From: Bacteroidales bacterium
GTDB lineage: Bacteria; Bacteroidota; Bacteroidia; Bacteroidales; VadinHA17
Length of the DNA: 64,000 nt
Reading direction: 5' to 3'
Assembly: GCA_009877105.1 (NCBI GenBank)
Contig: WXFD01000043.1
Span: 243,602 to 307,601, forward strand
Shown: positions 42,785 to 52,223 of the stretch, piece after piece
Numbering within the stretch: position 1 is the first letter of the stretch
Layout: each line of letters opens with the position of its first letter
Translations under genes and position numbers: made by a program
The notes under the pieces: generated by a model
What the model saw: only the letters and a program-made list of their open reading frames with translations
Database searches by the model: none
What the model was told of the DNA's origin: nothing

Positions 42785-44208
42785 ACAAGAGGACCAAGAT
42801 CGTTGCAACCATTTCTGACAAGCGTTGTGATCCGGAATTTATTGCAGAGCTATACCGGGAAGGAGTTAACGTAGTCAGGATCAATTCAGCTCATCTTAAC
42901 CTTGAGGGAGCATTGAAGATCATTGGCAACGTGAAAAAAGTCTCCGACAAAATAGGCATTCTGATCGATACCAAAGGTCCCGAGATACGAACCACGCATT
43001 GTGATTCTCCCATCGAGCTGATGAAGGGCGGGATCATTCTCATGATGGGTGATCCGGACAAGAACAGCTCAGAGAGGGCTATATATGTAAATCACAGAAA
43101 TATTGCCGAGGATGTGCCTGTGGGCTCTTCAATACTTATTGATGACGGGGACATAGAGCTCAAAGTGATAAAAAAGGATGATGATTATCTTGAATGCCGT
43201 ATTGAGAATGACGGCCTGCTTGGTTCGAGAAAGAGTGTCAATATTCCGGGGGTGAAAATATGCCTGCCGTCACTGACAGCGAAAGACAGGATCTTTATCA
43301 GGATGGCTGTTGAACAGGGGCTTGATTTTATCGCCCATTCATTTGTACGGACTGCCCGTGACATACTTGATGTTCAGGCGGTGTTGGATGAGTATGAAAG
43401 CAACATCAAGATAATCGCGAAGATAGAGAATCACGAAGGAGTTGAGAACTTTGACGAGATCCTGGAACATGCCTACGGAATAATGGTTGCAAGAGGCGAC
43501 CTTGCCATTGAAATCCCATATGAAAAGATACCGGCCATTCAGCGCATGATGATTTCAAAATGCATTCAGAAGCGAAAACCGGTTATTGTCGCCACACAGA
43601 TGCTGCATTCAATGATTACGAATCCCAGACCGACCAGGGCTGAAGTGAGCGATATTGCCAGTGCCATTTATTCACAAACCGATGCCATCATGCTGAGCGG
43701 TGAAACCGCTGCAGGAAAATACCCCGTTGAAGCAGTAAAGACAATGACCAGGGTTGCCATTGAGGCAGAGAATGATAAAGAAAAATTCATTGACCATCCT
43801 GCATTGAATTCATCGGGAAATATATCGCACTACCTTGCAAAGGTAGCAGTTAAAACATCGGTCAGGATAGATGCCAGGGTGATTATTGCCGATACAGTGA
43901 GGGGAAGGTCAATCCGGGATATGGCCGGATACAGGGGGTTTAAGCTCATCCTTGCCCAGTGTTATCTGACGAGTACCATGAGGCAGCTGGCGCTTTCATA
44001 CGGTGTTTATGCAAGTTATCAGGAAAGGAAAAAATCAATAGATGATTTCCTTAAGATTGCGCTTACGGAGCTGACCGGCCGCCATGATCTTAAGAGTGAT
44101 GACGTAATTGTTGTGCTTGCAGGGAATTTTTCAGGCAGTTCCGGATTTTCTTTCATTGAGGTTGGAACCGTTGATTATTTAAAGGACAGGGTGGATATTA
44201 CAGACTGA
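42781..44208 (+). CDS. pyk: Pyruvate kinase
   Basis: Last glycolytic step: PEP + ADP to pyruvate + ATP. 475 residues. 'RTKIVATISDKRCDPEFI' and 'VVRINSAHLNLEGA' form the start of the barrel (the usual NFSHG stretch reads NSAH, a Bacteroidota-style variant). 'IDTKGPEIRT', 'IIAKIENHEGVENFDEI' (Lys/Glu metal site), 'MVARGDLAIEIPYEKIP' and 'IVATQMLHSMITNPRPTRAEVSDIASAIYSQTDAIMLSGETAAGKYPVEAV' are the active-site blocks. The C-terminal regulatory domain is present. Coupled to aroQ; opposes PpdK in direction of flux. Confidence 0.97.
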   Translation: MNKRTKIVATISDKRCDPEFIAELYREGVNVVRINSAHLNLEGALKIIGNVKKVSDKIGILIDTKGPEIRTTHCDSPIELMKGGIILMMGDPDKNSSERAIYVNHRNIAEDVPVGSSILIDDGDIELKVIKKDDDYLECRIENDGLLGSRKSVNIPGVKICLPSLTAKDRIFIRMAVEQGLDFIAHSFVRTARDILDVQAVLDEYESNIKIIAKIENHEGVENFDEILEHAYGIMVARGDLAIEIPYEKIPAIQRMMISKCIQKRKPVIVATQMLHSMITNPRPTRAEVSDIASAIYSQTDAIMLSGETAAGKYPVEAVKTMTRVAIEAENDKEKFIDHPALNSSGNISHYLAKVAVKTSVRIDARVIIADTVRGRSIRDMAGYRGFKLILAQCYLTSTMRQLALSYGVYASYQERKKSIDDFLKIALTELTGRHDLKSDDVIVVLAGNFSGSSGFSFIEVGTVDYLKDRVDITD

Positions 44209-44322
44209 ATCAAAATGCTTGGTCTGATTTTTGAGGTAGATTGATGATACGGACGATGTTATTCTTACCAGGGCAGGAGCTGGGTCAGGCTGATATATTA
44301 AGAAATTAAAATAATTATCCGG

Positions 44323-46947
44323 GTGAAGAATCTTATCAGGGGAATTTTTGTTGCAGCCGTTTTGTTTATCACGTGCAGCCTGAAGATCAGTGCCACACAC
44401 AACAGGGCAGGAGAGATTACCTATGTTCAGCTCTCCGATCTTACATTTGAAATAACCATAACCACTTTCACATACACGCTCAGTTTTGCTGATCGTCAGC
44501 AGCTTGAGGTGAATTGGGGCGATAATTCAACTTCAATAGCTGAACGCAACAGCATTCTTTATCTCCCCAATTTTTACAAGAGGAATATTTATACAACGAC
44601 ACATACTTATCCGGGTCCCGGGGTGTACAAGATCGTGGTACAGGATCCGAACAGAAATGCCGATGTCAGGAATATTCCGAATTCAGTGAATGTTGTCTTC
44701 TCAATTTCAACAACGCTTAACATTAATCCTGCAATAGGACGGAACAACACGCCAGTCCTTTATAATCCGCCATACGACAAAGCTGCCAGGGGTTACGTGT
44801 TTATACATAATCCCGGTGCCTATGATTCCGACGGCGACAGCCTTTCATACAAACTTACAGTGTGTACCAGGGAGGACGGTAAGCCGATTGAAAACTACAC
44901 CCTGCCCCCCGCCACAAAATTCATAAGAGTTGATTCCATTAGCGGCGATCTTATCTGGAACACCCCTGCCGATACGGGAAAATACAATGTTGCGATGGAA
45001 ATATCGGAATGGCGGCGCGGCAAAAAAATCGGAATGGTTGTAAGAGATATGCAGATTGAGGTATACGACACGAAAAACAGGCCCCCGGTGAACGGTCCGC
45101 TTAAAAATATGTGCATCGAGGCAGGAAAACCGGTTGATTTTCTCGTAACAGCCACGGATGAAGACAAGGATATGATATCATTAAAAGCGACTTCTGGTGT
45201 TTTCGGTCTGGCCAACTGTCCTGCAAGTTTTGTTAAGGTTGATTCTGTTGCCGGATTTGCATCCGCAAGATTCCGGTGGACACCATGCTTTGAAGCTGTG
45301 AGAAACCAGCCCTATGATGTCCTTATTAAATCGGATGATTACAGCGACGAGCTCAAGCTTTCGGACATCGATAATTTTCAGATAAAGGTTCTGGGACCAT
45401 CACCTGCACTTCTGAATGGACTGCCCGAAGGCAAATTTATCCGTCTGAGATGGGATGATTATGGCAGTGATTATATTTCCGGCTTCAATATTTACCGGCG
45501 CGAGGGACCTTCACAGTTCAGCCCCGACTCATGCACAGCAGGAATTCCTGCCACCACAGGTTTTGTTAAGATCGGGTTTGCTGCCGGGGGCTCGGCAACA
45601 TCATTTGTTGATACAGATGGCGGTCATGGACTTCAATATGGAAAGGAATATACCTACAGGATCGTTGCGGTGTTTCCCAATGGTACGGAAAGTAAGGCTT
45701 CCAATGAGATCTCCTCATCGCTTGTATCTGGCATACCTGTAATAACAAACGTCAGTATCAGAACCACCTCGGTAACAAACGGATCTGTGTACATAAGCTG
45801 GATGAAGCCTGGCAGGCTTGATACGATCCCTGCAAACGGACCTTATGAGTACCTCATTTACAGGGCGGAAGGAATTACAGGGACTGATTACCAGCAGATC
45901 AGATCCATACGGACTGCAACCCTGAATGAGACATCAATCATCGACACGCTCATCAATACCAGGGACAAAGGGTATATTTATAGAATTGAATTGTATAACA
46001 ATGCTCCCGGAAACAGATTCCTGATCGGCGAGCCGGGTTATGCCTCCTCCTTGTTTCTGACCGCCAGTCCGGGAGATGAGAAGGTGAGGTTTGTCATAAA
46101 CCGCAATGTTCCGTGGCTGAACTCACGATATGATTTCTACAGGCTTAACAGCTCAACAATGAGGTATGATTCCATTGGTTCCACCAATCAGCTTACCTAT
46201 ACTGATCTTGGTCTTGAGAACGGAAAAGAGTATTGTTACAGGATCAGATCGGTTGGGGGATATGTACCCGATGATTTGCCGAAGAACCTTATTAATTATT
46301 CGCAGATCGTATGTGCGACACCTGAGGATAATGAGCCTCCCTGTCAGCCGGTAATCACTGTCACAAGCCAGTGCGACAGCCTTTATAATACAATCAGATG
46401 GCGATTTGATGATCCGGAATGCATTGATGACGTTGCCGGTTATTATATTTATTTTAAACCATATTACGAGGGAAGCCTTTCAAAAATAAACACAATCGAC
46501 AATAGTAATACCTTTGTTTACAAGCATTATCCGGGTGATGTCGTGTCGGGCTGTTACGCTGTGTCCGCCTTTGACCGGGTCGGGAACGAGGGAGAGAAGT
46601 CATACATGGTTTGCATCGATACATGCGATTTCTATGAAATTCCGAATGTGTTCACTCCCAATGGGGATAACATTAACGACAGGCTGATTGCAAGAACTTC
46701 CGGACAGGTTGAGAAGGTTGACATGAAGATATTCAACCGGTATGGAATTCTGGTTTTCCAGACCGATGAGCCGCGGATTAACTGGGACGGAACATACAAG
46801 GGAAAGATTGTTTCACCCGGAGTCTACTTTTATCAGTGCGAGGTGTTTATACGACGGATAACCGGCCTTGAACGGAGTCATCTCCATGGTTTTGTCCATG
46901 TAATAACTGAGAAAGGGGCCGGTAAGAATGTTGAAATATTAAAATGA
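44323..46947 (+). CDS. Large exported protein with gliding-motility/T9SS C-terminal sorting domain
   Basis: 874 residues starting with GTG (no in-frame ATG nearby). A signal peptide ('LIRGIFVAAVLFITCSLKISA') is followed by PKD-like/cadherin-like beta domains ('YDSDGDSLSYKLTVC', 'ATDEDKDMISLKA') and several fibronectin-III-like repeats ('SGFNIYRREGPS', 'EYLIYRAEGITG', 'KEYCYRIRSVGGY'). The last ~95 residues are the gliding-motility C-terminal domain: 'IPNVFTPNGDNINDRL', 'VDMKIFNRYGILVFQ', 'WDGTYKGKIVSPGVYFYQCEV'. This is the type B sorting signal of the type IX secretion system, so the protein is exported across both membranes, likely an adhesin or matrix protein. A TPR gene follows. Confidence 0.93.
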   Translation: MKNLIRGIFVAAVLFITCSLKISATHNRAGEITYVQLSDLTFEITITTFTYTLSFADRQQLEVNWGDNSTSIAERNSILYLPNFYKRNIYTTTHTYPGPGVYKIVVQDPNRNADVRNIPNSVNVVFSISTTLNINPAIGRNNTPVLYNPPYDKAARGYVFIHNPGAYDSDGDSLSYKLTVCTREDGKPIENYTLPPATKFIRVDSISGDLIWNTPADTGKYNVAMEISEWRRGKKIGMVVRDMQIEVYDTKNRPPVNGPLKNMCIEAGKPVDFLVTATDEDKDMISLKATSGVFGLANCPASFVKVDSVAGFASARFRWTPCFEAVRNQPYDVLIKSDDYSDELKLSDIDNFQIKVLGPSPALLNGLPEGKFIRLRWDDYGSDYISGFNIYRREGPSQFSPDSCTAGIPATTGFVKIGFAAGGSATSFVDTDGGHGLQYGKEYTYRIVAVFPNGTESKASNEISSSLVSGIPVITNVSIRTTSVTNGSVYISWMKPGRLDTIPANGPYEYLIYRAEGITGTDYQQIRSIRTATLNETSIIDTLINTRDKGYIYRIELYNNAPGNRFLIGEPGYASSLFLTASPGDEKVRFVINRNVPWLNSRYDFYRLNSSTMRYDSIGSTNQLTYTDLGLENGKEYCYRIRSVGGYVPDDLPKNLINYSQIVCATPEDNEPPCQPVITVTSQCDSLYNTIRWRFDDPECIDDVAGYYIYFKPYYEGSLSKINTIDNSNTFVYKHYPGDVVSGCYAVSAFDRVGNEGEKSYMVCIDTCDFYEIPNVFTPNGDNINDRLIARTSGQVEKVDMKIFNRYGILVFQTDEPRINWDGTYKGKIVSPGVYFYQCEVFIRRITGLERSHLHGFVHVITEKGAGKNVEILK

Positions 46948-46966
46948 AAAACCGGGTCAAAACATA

Positions 46967-48166
46967 ATGAAAAAGGCATCAATCTTTATTTTACTGTTCT
47001 TACCCCTGTTTCTCCTGGGTCAGGAAAAAGCCTACCTGCTTATGAAAGCCCGTGCCCTGACTGAATCGGGAAAACCGGACGAGGCAATCACCCTGCTTAC
47101 AGGACAGGGAACGGAAGGTTTGGATGTCCCTGTTCTTCTTCAGCGTGCTGATGCATATATTTCTGCGGGCAATTATTCCGGCGCAACGGATGATTTTAAT
47201 TCGGCCAATAAGCTTAGCCCGGGATCAGGTGAATACGGTCTGGCAAGAATATACGGGATGAAAGGTGATGCTTCAACTGCAGTATATCATCTTGAACGAT
47301 GCCTGGGATCGCCTTTTAAAAGGAGCGAAAAAGAAATTATGCTCGATCAGGCATTCGCTTCCGTGGAGAATAAGACTGAATGGCGGCAGTTCTGGAAAAA
47401 GGAATGGTACACACAGCTGGAAAAAGGAATTTCGGAAATTGAGTACTATGTTTCAACAGGTAACATAGACGAAGCAAAGAACCTCTATTCCGGGCTTGCC
47501 GGGCAGTATTCAGGCAAGCCGGCCCTGCTTTACGGGAATGCTTTGATAAATTTTTCATCGTCAAGGTATGGTGAAGCTGTAAAAATCCTAACCTCCCTGC
47601 TTGAGGAGGACCGACAGAATGATAAGTATCTCAGGCTTCTTGCAAAAGCCCAGGAAGCATCGGGCAACTATGCCGGTGCTTCGGATACATATACAAGGCT
47701 GATACATTCCGGAAATTCCGATCCGGAACTTCTGGTATCCAGGTCGGAATGCTACAGGAAAACAGGGGAAACCGGAAAGGCTGTTGACGATATAGAGAAA
47801 TATCTTGAGTTTTATCCTTCCAGTACCAGGGCACTGAGTATCGCCGGACGACTTGAAACGGCCAGGGGTGATAATCTGAAGGCACTGGAATACTTCAACC
47901 GTAACGTCAGGCTTCACCCTTCTGATCCACAGTGTTATATAGACCGGGCTAATTCGTACTTCCTGTCAAAATCATGGGACTGGGCCATCAAGGATTACAG
48001 CATGTCGCTCGACCTTCAGCCCGATAATTCTGAAACATGGCTCAACAAGGGAATTTCACTTCTCAACTCCGGGAAAGTTGATGATGCATGTTTTGATTTC
48101 AGAAAATCACTGAGCCTGGGAAACAGAAAAGCCACTGAATACATCAGCCGCTATTGCATCAGGTGA
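46967..48166 (+). CDS. Exported tetratricopeptide-repeat protein
   Basis: 399 residues with a signal peptide (about 1-18). The rest is TPR units: 'ARALTESGKPDEAITLLTGQG', 'ADAYISAGNYSGATDDFNSANKLSP', 'AKAQEASGNYAGASDTYTRLI', 'SECYRKTGETGKAVDDIEKYLEF', 'DRANSYFLSKSWDWAIKDYSMSLDLQP', 'NKGISLLNSGKVDDACFDFRKSLSLG'. A scaffold for protein contacts, most likely in the periplasm. It starts 19 bp after the T9SS-cargo gene, so cotranscription and a helper role in its export or assembly are plausible (inference). Confidence 0.9.
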   Translation: MKKASIFILLFLPLFLLGQEKAYLLMKARALTESGKPDEAITLLTGQGTEGLDVPVLLQRADAYISAGNYSGATDDFNSANKLSPGSGEYGLARIYGMKGDASTAVYHLERCLGSPFKRSEKEIMLDQAFASVENKTEWRQFWKKEWYTQLEKGISEIEYYVSTGNIDEAKNLYSGLAGQYSGKPALLYGNALINFSSSRYGEAVKILTSLLEEDRQNDKYLRLLAKAQEASGNYAGASDTYTRLIHSGNSDPELLVSRSECYRKTGETGKAVDDIEKYLEFYPSSTRALSIAGRLETARGDNLKALEYFNRNVRLHPSDPQCYIDRANSYFLSKSWDWAIKDYSMSLDLQPDNSETWLNKGISLLNSGKVDDACFDFRKSLSLGNRKATEYISRYCIR

Positions 48167-48179
48167 TCAAATGATCATG

Positions 48180-50309
48180 TTATTCTACCCTGATGTTCTT
48201 ATATATTTTGTCAAAAAGATCCCTGGGTTTAAAAGGTTTCAGGACATAATCATTTATGGCAAGGTCCTCAATTTTATCATGTGTCTCTGACATTATGGCC
48301 GCAGTAAGGGCAATCACGGGAATCGATCTGATCCTCATATCGGGAGATTCCCTTATGATTCTTGTGGCTTCTATACCGTCCATGACCGGCATATGAAGAT
48401 CCATTATTACGAGGTCGAAATCTTCCCTGTTCAGAAGATCCACGGCTATTTTCCCGTTTTCTGCATGGGTGACCTGCACACCCCAGCTTACCAGGAATTT
48501 GTTTGCGACAAAGAAATTAACCTTGTTGTCTTCAGCCATCAGTATTCTCTTGCCTTCCAGGCCCGAATATGATTCCGGTTTTTCAGTTTTCCCGGCCGTT
48601 TCTGTCTTTTCAGGAATCCCGAAAGTAAGGAAGAATCTGAATGTTGACCCGGCACCAGGCTCGCTTTCCACGTCAATAGTGCCTCCCTGGAGTTCGACAA
48701 GCTTTTTGCAGATGGCCAGTCCCAAACCTGTTCCTCCATATTGCCGCGTTGTATCGGCTGAAGCCTGGGTATAGCTGTCGAAGATAATTTTCTGCCGGTC
48801 TTTTGGAATGCCCAGTCCTGTATCCTGAACCCTGAATTCAATCCTGATATTATTGCCGGTTCTTGACAACTCGTTGAGGATCACATGGATACTTCCCGAA
48901 CTTGTGAATTTTAGGGCATTCGACAGAAGATTCGACAAGATCTGGTTCAGCCTTATCGGGTCACCTATTACCTCTGCAGGGAGATTATCCCTGCTGACGA
49001 TATCAAAATCAAGATTTTTTGCCTTGGAGCGGAAAGAATAGGTTCGCATTATATCCTGCAGGAATTCCCCGAGATTGAACTGGACTTGTTCAAACACGAT
49101 CTTGCCCGATTCCATCTTGTTGAAATCAAGGACGTCATTGACCAGGGTGAGAAGGTGATTGCCCGAGAACCTGAGTGTCCTTATAAAATCCATCTGGTCC
49201 TCGCGGGGATTTCCCTGCATCAGGAGATTTGCAATGCCAATTACCTCATTAAGCGGAGTCCTGATTTCATGGCTCATGGTTGACATGAACTGTTGCTTTG
49301 ACCGGGCTGCCTCCTCGGCCTTAAGGCTGGCCTGAATCATATTATCCAGCATTGTTCTCCTTTGAATTGCAATGGCAATCTGGTTCGCAATAAACTCGAG
49401 GACATTTACATCATCCTGCGAGAATTTGTTTTCGTCGTGATAATCCTGGAGCGCCATTATCCCTATGATTTCATTGCCTGCTTTCAACGGAACTCCCATC
49501 CAGATCTTGCAGGGAGTCCCTACCAGCGCAATGTCGCCAGAATTCTCCAGGTTCTTCAGGTCCTCTTCTTTTAGCAAAACGGATCTTTTCATGCCAATGA
49601 CCCACCTGGTGATTGTCTTTCTAGCCGGAACCTTGTCGAAACTGTCTTTTTCATCTGCAAAAAACGGCATCGACAGGGTTTCGGTTTTTTTATCATAAAG
49701 AGCAATGAAAAAATTGGTAGTATCCCAGATTTTGTTTAATTCATGTACGATTATTGGATATATATCCTTAACATCCATCTGATTGAGAGCTGCAGTTGAA
49801 ATATTGTAAAGGATCTCCTGGATAAGCTGATTTTTAATGTCGGTGGAAATATCCCGGTAGATTCCCAGATATGCTGCAATCTCGCCGTTTATGATAATGC
49901 TGGTTGCAATAAGAGAAACGTTGATCTGTTTTCCGTTTTTCCTGCGTCTTATTATTTTCTTTTCAATCCTGTTGTTTTCAATTGTAAGGTCGTGGATCCC
50001 GGGGGCATCCCTTAAAAGGTCATCCGGAACAATAAGATCTTCAAGCTTCATTCCCCGGGCCTCATCGGCCGTATAGCCAAACAGGCTCGTGAACTCCCTG
50101 TTTATACCTGATATGTTGCCCTGGAGATCCACAATGACAATGGCGGCAGGTATTGAATCCAGGAGGTTGTCAAGAAGAAGCTTTCCCCGATCGTTTTTTC
50201 CCCTGAGTGATTCCAGTTCATCACTAAGTTTTTTGTTCAGAGCTTCTTGTTCTTCATATTTTTCCCTGTAATCGACCATTAGGCTTTTCATCTGATCAAT
50301 CAAATACAT
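48180..50309 (-). CDS. Hybrid sensor histidine kinase (PAS-GAF-HisKA-HATPase-REC)
   Basis: 709 residues from the ATG at 50309; a TTG start at 50348 is less likely. No membrane helix, so a cytoplasmic sensor. A short coiled coil (about 15-40), PAS domain (about 45-155), GAF domain (about 170-320, 'NFFIALYDKKTETLSMPFF'), then HisKA with phospho-His347 in 'FMSTMSHEIRTPLNEVIG'. HATPase_c: 'LNQILSNLLSNALKFT', 'VQDTGLGIPKDRQKIIFDSY', 'YGGTGLGLAICKKL'. The receiver ends the protein with Asp637 in 'DLVIMDLHMPVMDG'. There is no output domain, so it passes phosphate to another protein, perhaps via an Hpt. No response regulator is adjacent. Confidence 0.94.
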   Translation of the reverse strand: MYLIDQMKSLMVDYREKYEEQEALNKKLSDELESLRGKNDRGKLLLDNLLDSIPAAIVIVDLQGNISGINREFTSLFGYTADEARGMKLEDLIVPDDLLRDAPGIHDLTIENNRIEKKIIRRRKNGKQINVSLIATSIIINGEIAAYLGIYRDISTDIKNQLIQEILYNISTAALNQMDVKDIYPIIVHELNKIWDTTNFFIALYDKKTETLSMPFFADEKDSFDKVPARKTITRWVIGMKRSVLLKEEDLKNLENSGDIALVGTPCKIWMGVPLKAGNEIIGIMALQDYHDENKFSQDDVNVLEFIANQIAIAIQRRTMLDNMIQASLKAEEAARSKQQFMSTMSHEIRTPLNEVIGIANLLMQGNPREDQMDFIRTLRFSGNHLLTLVNDVLDFNKMESGKIVFEQVQFNLGEFLQDIMRTYSFRSKAKNLDFDIVSRDNLPAEVIGDPIRLNQILSNLLSNALKFTSSGSIHVILNELSRTGNNIRIEFRVQDTGLGIPKDRQKIIFDSYTQASADTTRQYGGTGLGLAICKKLVELQGGTIDVESEPGAGSTFRFFLTFGIPEKTETAGKTEKPESYSGLEGKRILMAEDNKVNFFVANKFLVSWGVQVTHAENGKIAVDLLNREDFDLVIMDLHMPVMDGIEATRIIRESPDMRIRSIPVIALTAAIMSETHDKIEDLAINDYVLKPFKPRDLFDKIYKNIRVE

Positions 50310-50381
50310 AATGGCAAACTGTTTGCGTTGGTAAGGATAAAACTCCAATTTCCCTGAAAAATTATCTGCCGGATAAAGGTG

Positions 50382-51023
50382 TTATGTTTTTTCGGAATGA
50401 TAATATTTGCAGAATTCCCTCAGGCCGCATTCGCTGCATAGCGGATTCCTTGCCTTGCAGACATACCGGCCGTGCAGGATGAGCCAGTGATGCGCCTTAT
50501 ACAGCATATGGGCAGGGATATTTGCCGTCAGTTGTTTTTCTACTTCAAGGGGTGTTTTTGCATTTATGACTAGTCCAATCCTTTTTGAAACTCTCATAAC
50601 ATGCGTATCGACTGCCATGACCGGTTTTCTGAATGCCACCGATGCAATGACATGTGCAGTTTTCCTGCCTACACCGGGCAGTCGCCGGAGAAGCTCCGGT
50701 TCTGAAGGAACGAGCCCGTTAAACTCATTGATCAGCATTTTGGCCATACCAGAAAGATACTTCGTCTTGCTGTTGGGGTAGGAGCATGATTTTATGAATT
50801 CAAAAATATCTTCCGGTCTGGCTTCAGCCATCGATTTAATGTCGGGGTATTTTTCAAGTAAGGGGGGAGTGATCATGTTGACCCTTTTGTCGGTGCATTG
50901 CGCACTCAGAATCACTGCCACAATCAGGCTGTAAGGATCGCTGTAAACAAGTTCGGTTTCTGCAACAGGTATAGTAGCATTGAAATATTCGATTGTCCTC
51001 CTGTATCTTTCTTTCATGGTCAT
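50382..51023 (-). CDS. nth: Endonuclease III
   Basis: Base-excision DNA glycosylase/AP lyase for oxidised pyrimidines. 213 residues from the ATG at 51023, the normal length; a further upstream non-ATG start is unlikely. Helix-hairpin-helix 'LPGVGRKTAHVIASVAF' contains catalytic Lys121 and 'MAVDTHVMRVSKRIGL' contains Asp139. The [4Fe-4S] cluster uses Cys189, Cys196, Cys199 and Cys205, spaced C-x6-C-x2-C-x5-C. It is divergent from aroB. Confidence 0.97.
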   Translation of the reverse strand: MTMKERYRRTIEYFNATIPVAETELVYSDPYSLIVAVILSAQCTDKRVNMITPPLLEKYPDIKSMAEARPEDIFEFIKSCSYPNSKTKYLSGMAKMLINEFNGLVPSEPELLRRLPGVGRKTAHVIASVAFRKPVMAVDTHVMRVSKRIGLVINAKTPLEVEKQLTANIPAHMLYKAHHWLILHGRYVCKARNPLCSECGLREFCKYYHSEKT

Positions 51024-51133
51024 GATAGCAAAACAGCCATGAAAGATAATACTTTTTGTATTTTGGGGATCATGATCTGACCGGAGATTCAATTTATTTT
51101 GAAATATCCCGATAAACAGTTTGATCTCCGGAT

Positions 51134-52204
51134 TTGTTATCTTTACCGGCCGGAAATTCTTTTAATTTGGAAAAAATTACCGTAAATATCCCCGGATCGG
51201 TTTCAGAGATCTTTGTTGGCAGGGAATGGGAAACAGCTGGGAAGCTTATTCCGCAAAGCGGAGTATTGATAATCACCGATCAGAATGTACATTCAATATA
51301 TGGGAACAGGTTCCCTGAGTTTCCCGTGCTGATAGTTCAGCCAGGTGAACAGAGCAAAAAACTTGAGGTGATAGGACAACTTGCAGAAAGGCTTCTGGAC
51401 GCCGGGATTGACCGCTCGGGTTTTCTGCTCGGGATAGGAGGCGGTGTGGTTTGTGACATAACCGGATTCCTTGCATCGGTCTATATGCGCGGAATACGGT
51501 TTGGCTATGTTTCCACAACCCTTCTTTCGCAGGTCGACGCCAGCACGGGCGGCAAAAACGGCGTAAATCTCGGCGATTCAAAAAACATACTTGGATGTTT
51601 CAGGCAGCCTGAATTTGTAATATGCGATCCGGTTATGCTGTATACCCTCTCCGATGAGGAATATTTTTCGGGCCTTGCGGAACTGATAAAAACGGGTATT
51701 ATAGGGGACAGGTTATTATTTGAGAAGATTGAACAAAATTATAATGCCATAATCGGCAGGGATCCTGAGTTGCTGTCGTCGCTGGTTTCAATGGCCGTTA
51801 ATTTTAAGGCTGCTGTGGTCACCGAGGATGAAAGGGAATCGGGCTTAAGGCGCATACTTAATTTTGGCCATACATTCGGCCATGCCATCGAGCTCAGCAG
51901 TTCGCTGGCTCACGGCTATGCAGTGGCTTCAGGCATGGAACTGGCGGCAAGGTTTTCCTGCAATAAAGGCCTGATATCAGTGACGGATCTTGAAAGGATC
52001 ACGGGAATGCTGAAATCGTTCAATCTTCTCAGGGACTATCATATACCCGGCGATCAGGTCGGGAGGCTTATACTGCACGATAAGAAAAAGGCAGGCGGAG
52101 ATATTTATTTCGTGCTTACCGAAGGTATAGGAAAAGCTGTTGTTGAAAAAATGCCGGCAGGGACAATAGTTGATTTTTATTTGAAATACAAGGCTGGTAA
52201 GTAA
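51134..52204 (+). CDS. aroB: 3-dehydroquinate synthase
   Basis: Second shikimate-pathway step: DAHP to 3-dehydroquinate, NAD and metal dependent. About 356 residues. No suitable ATG exists; TTG at 51134 or TTG at 51167 must serve as start, and the second gives a more typical beginning ('LEKITVNIPGSVSEIFVG'). Motifs: 'LGIGGGVVCDITGFLASVYMRG' (NAD), 'VSTTLLSQVDASTGGKNGVN', 'SGLAELIKTGIIGD' (metal Glu), 'ILNFGHTFGHAIELSS' (metal His pair) and 'LHDKKKAGGDIYFVLTEGIGKA'. Followed 19 bp later by aroC, making an aroBC pair. Confidence 0.93.
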   Translation: MLSLPAGNSFNLEKITVNIPGSVSEIFVGREWETAGKLIPQSGVLIITDQNVHSIYGNRFPEFPVLIVQPGEQSKKLEVIGQLAERLLDAGIDRSGFLLGIGGGVVCDITGFLASVYMRGIRFGYVSTTLLSQVDASTGGKNGVNLGDSKNILGCFRQPEFVICDPVMLYTLSDEEYFSGLAELIKTGIIGDRLLFEKIEQNYNAIIGRDPELLSSLVSMAVNFKAAVVTEDERESGLRRILNFGHTFGHAIELSSSLAHGYAVASGMELAARFSCNKGLISVTDLERITGMLKSFNLLRDYHIPGDQVGRLILHDKKKAGGDIYFVLTEGIGKAVVEKMPAGTIVDFYLKYKAGK

Positions 52205-52223
52205 TATTAAAAAGGGATCGGTT

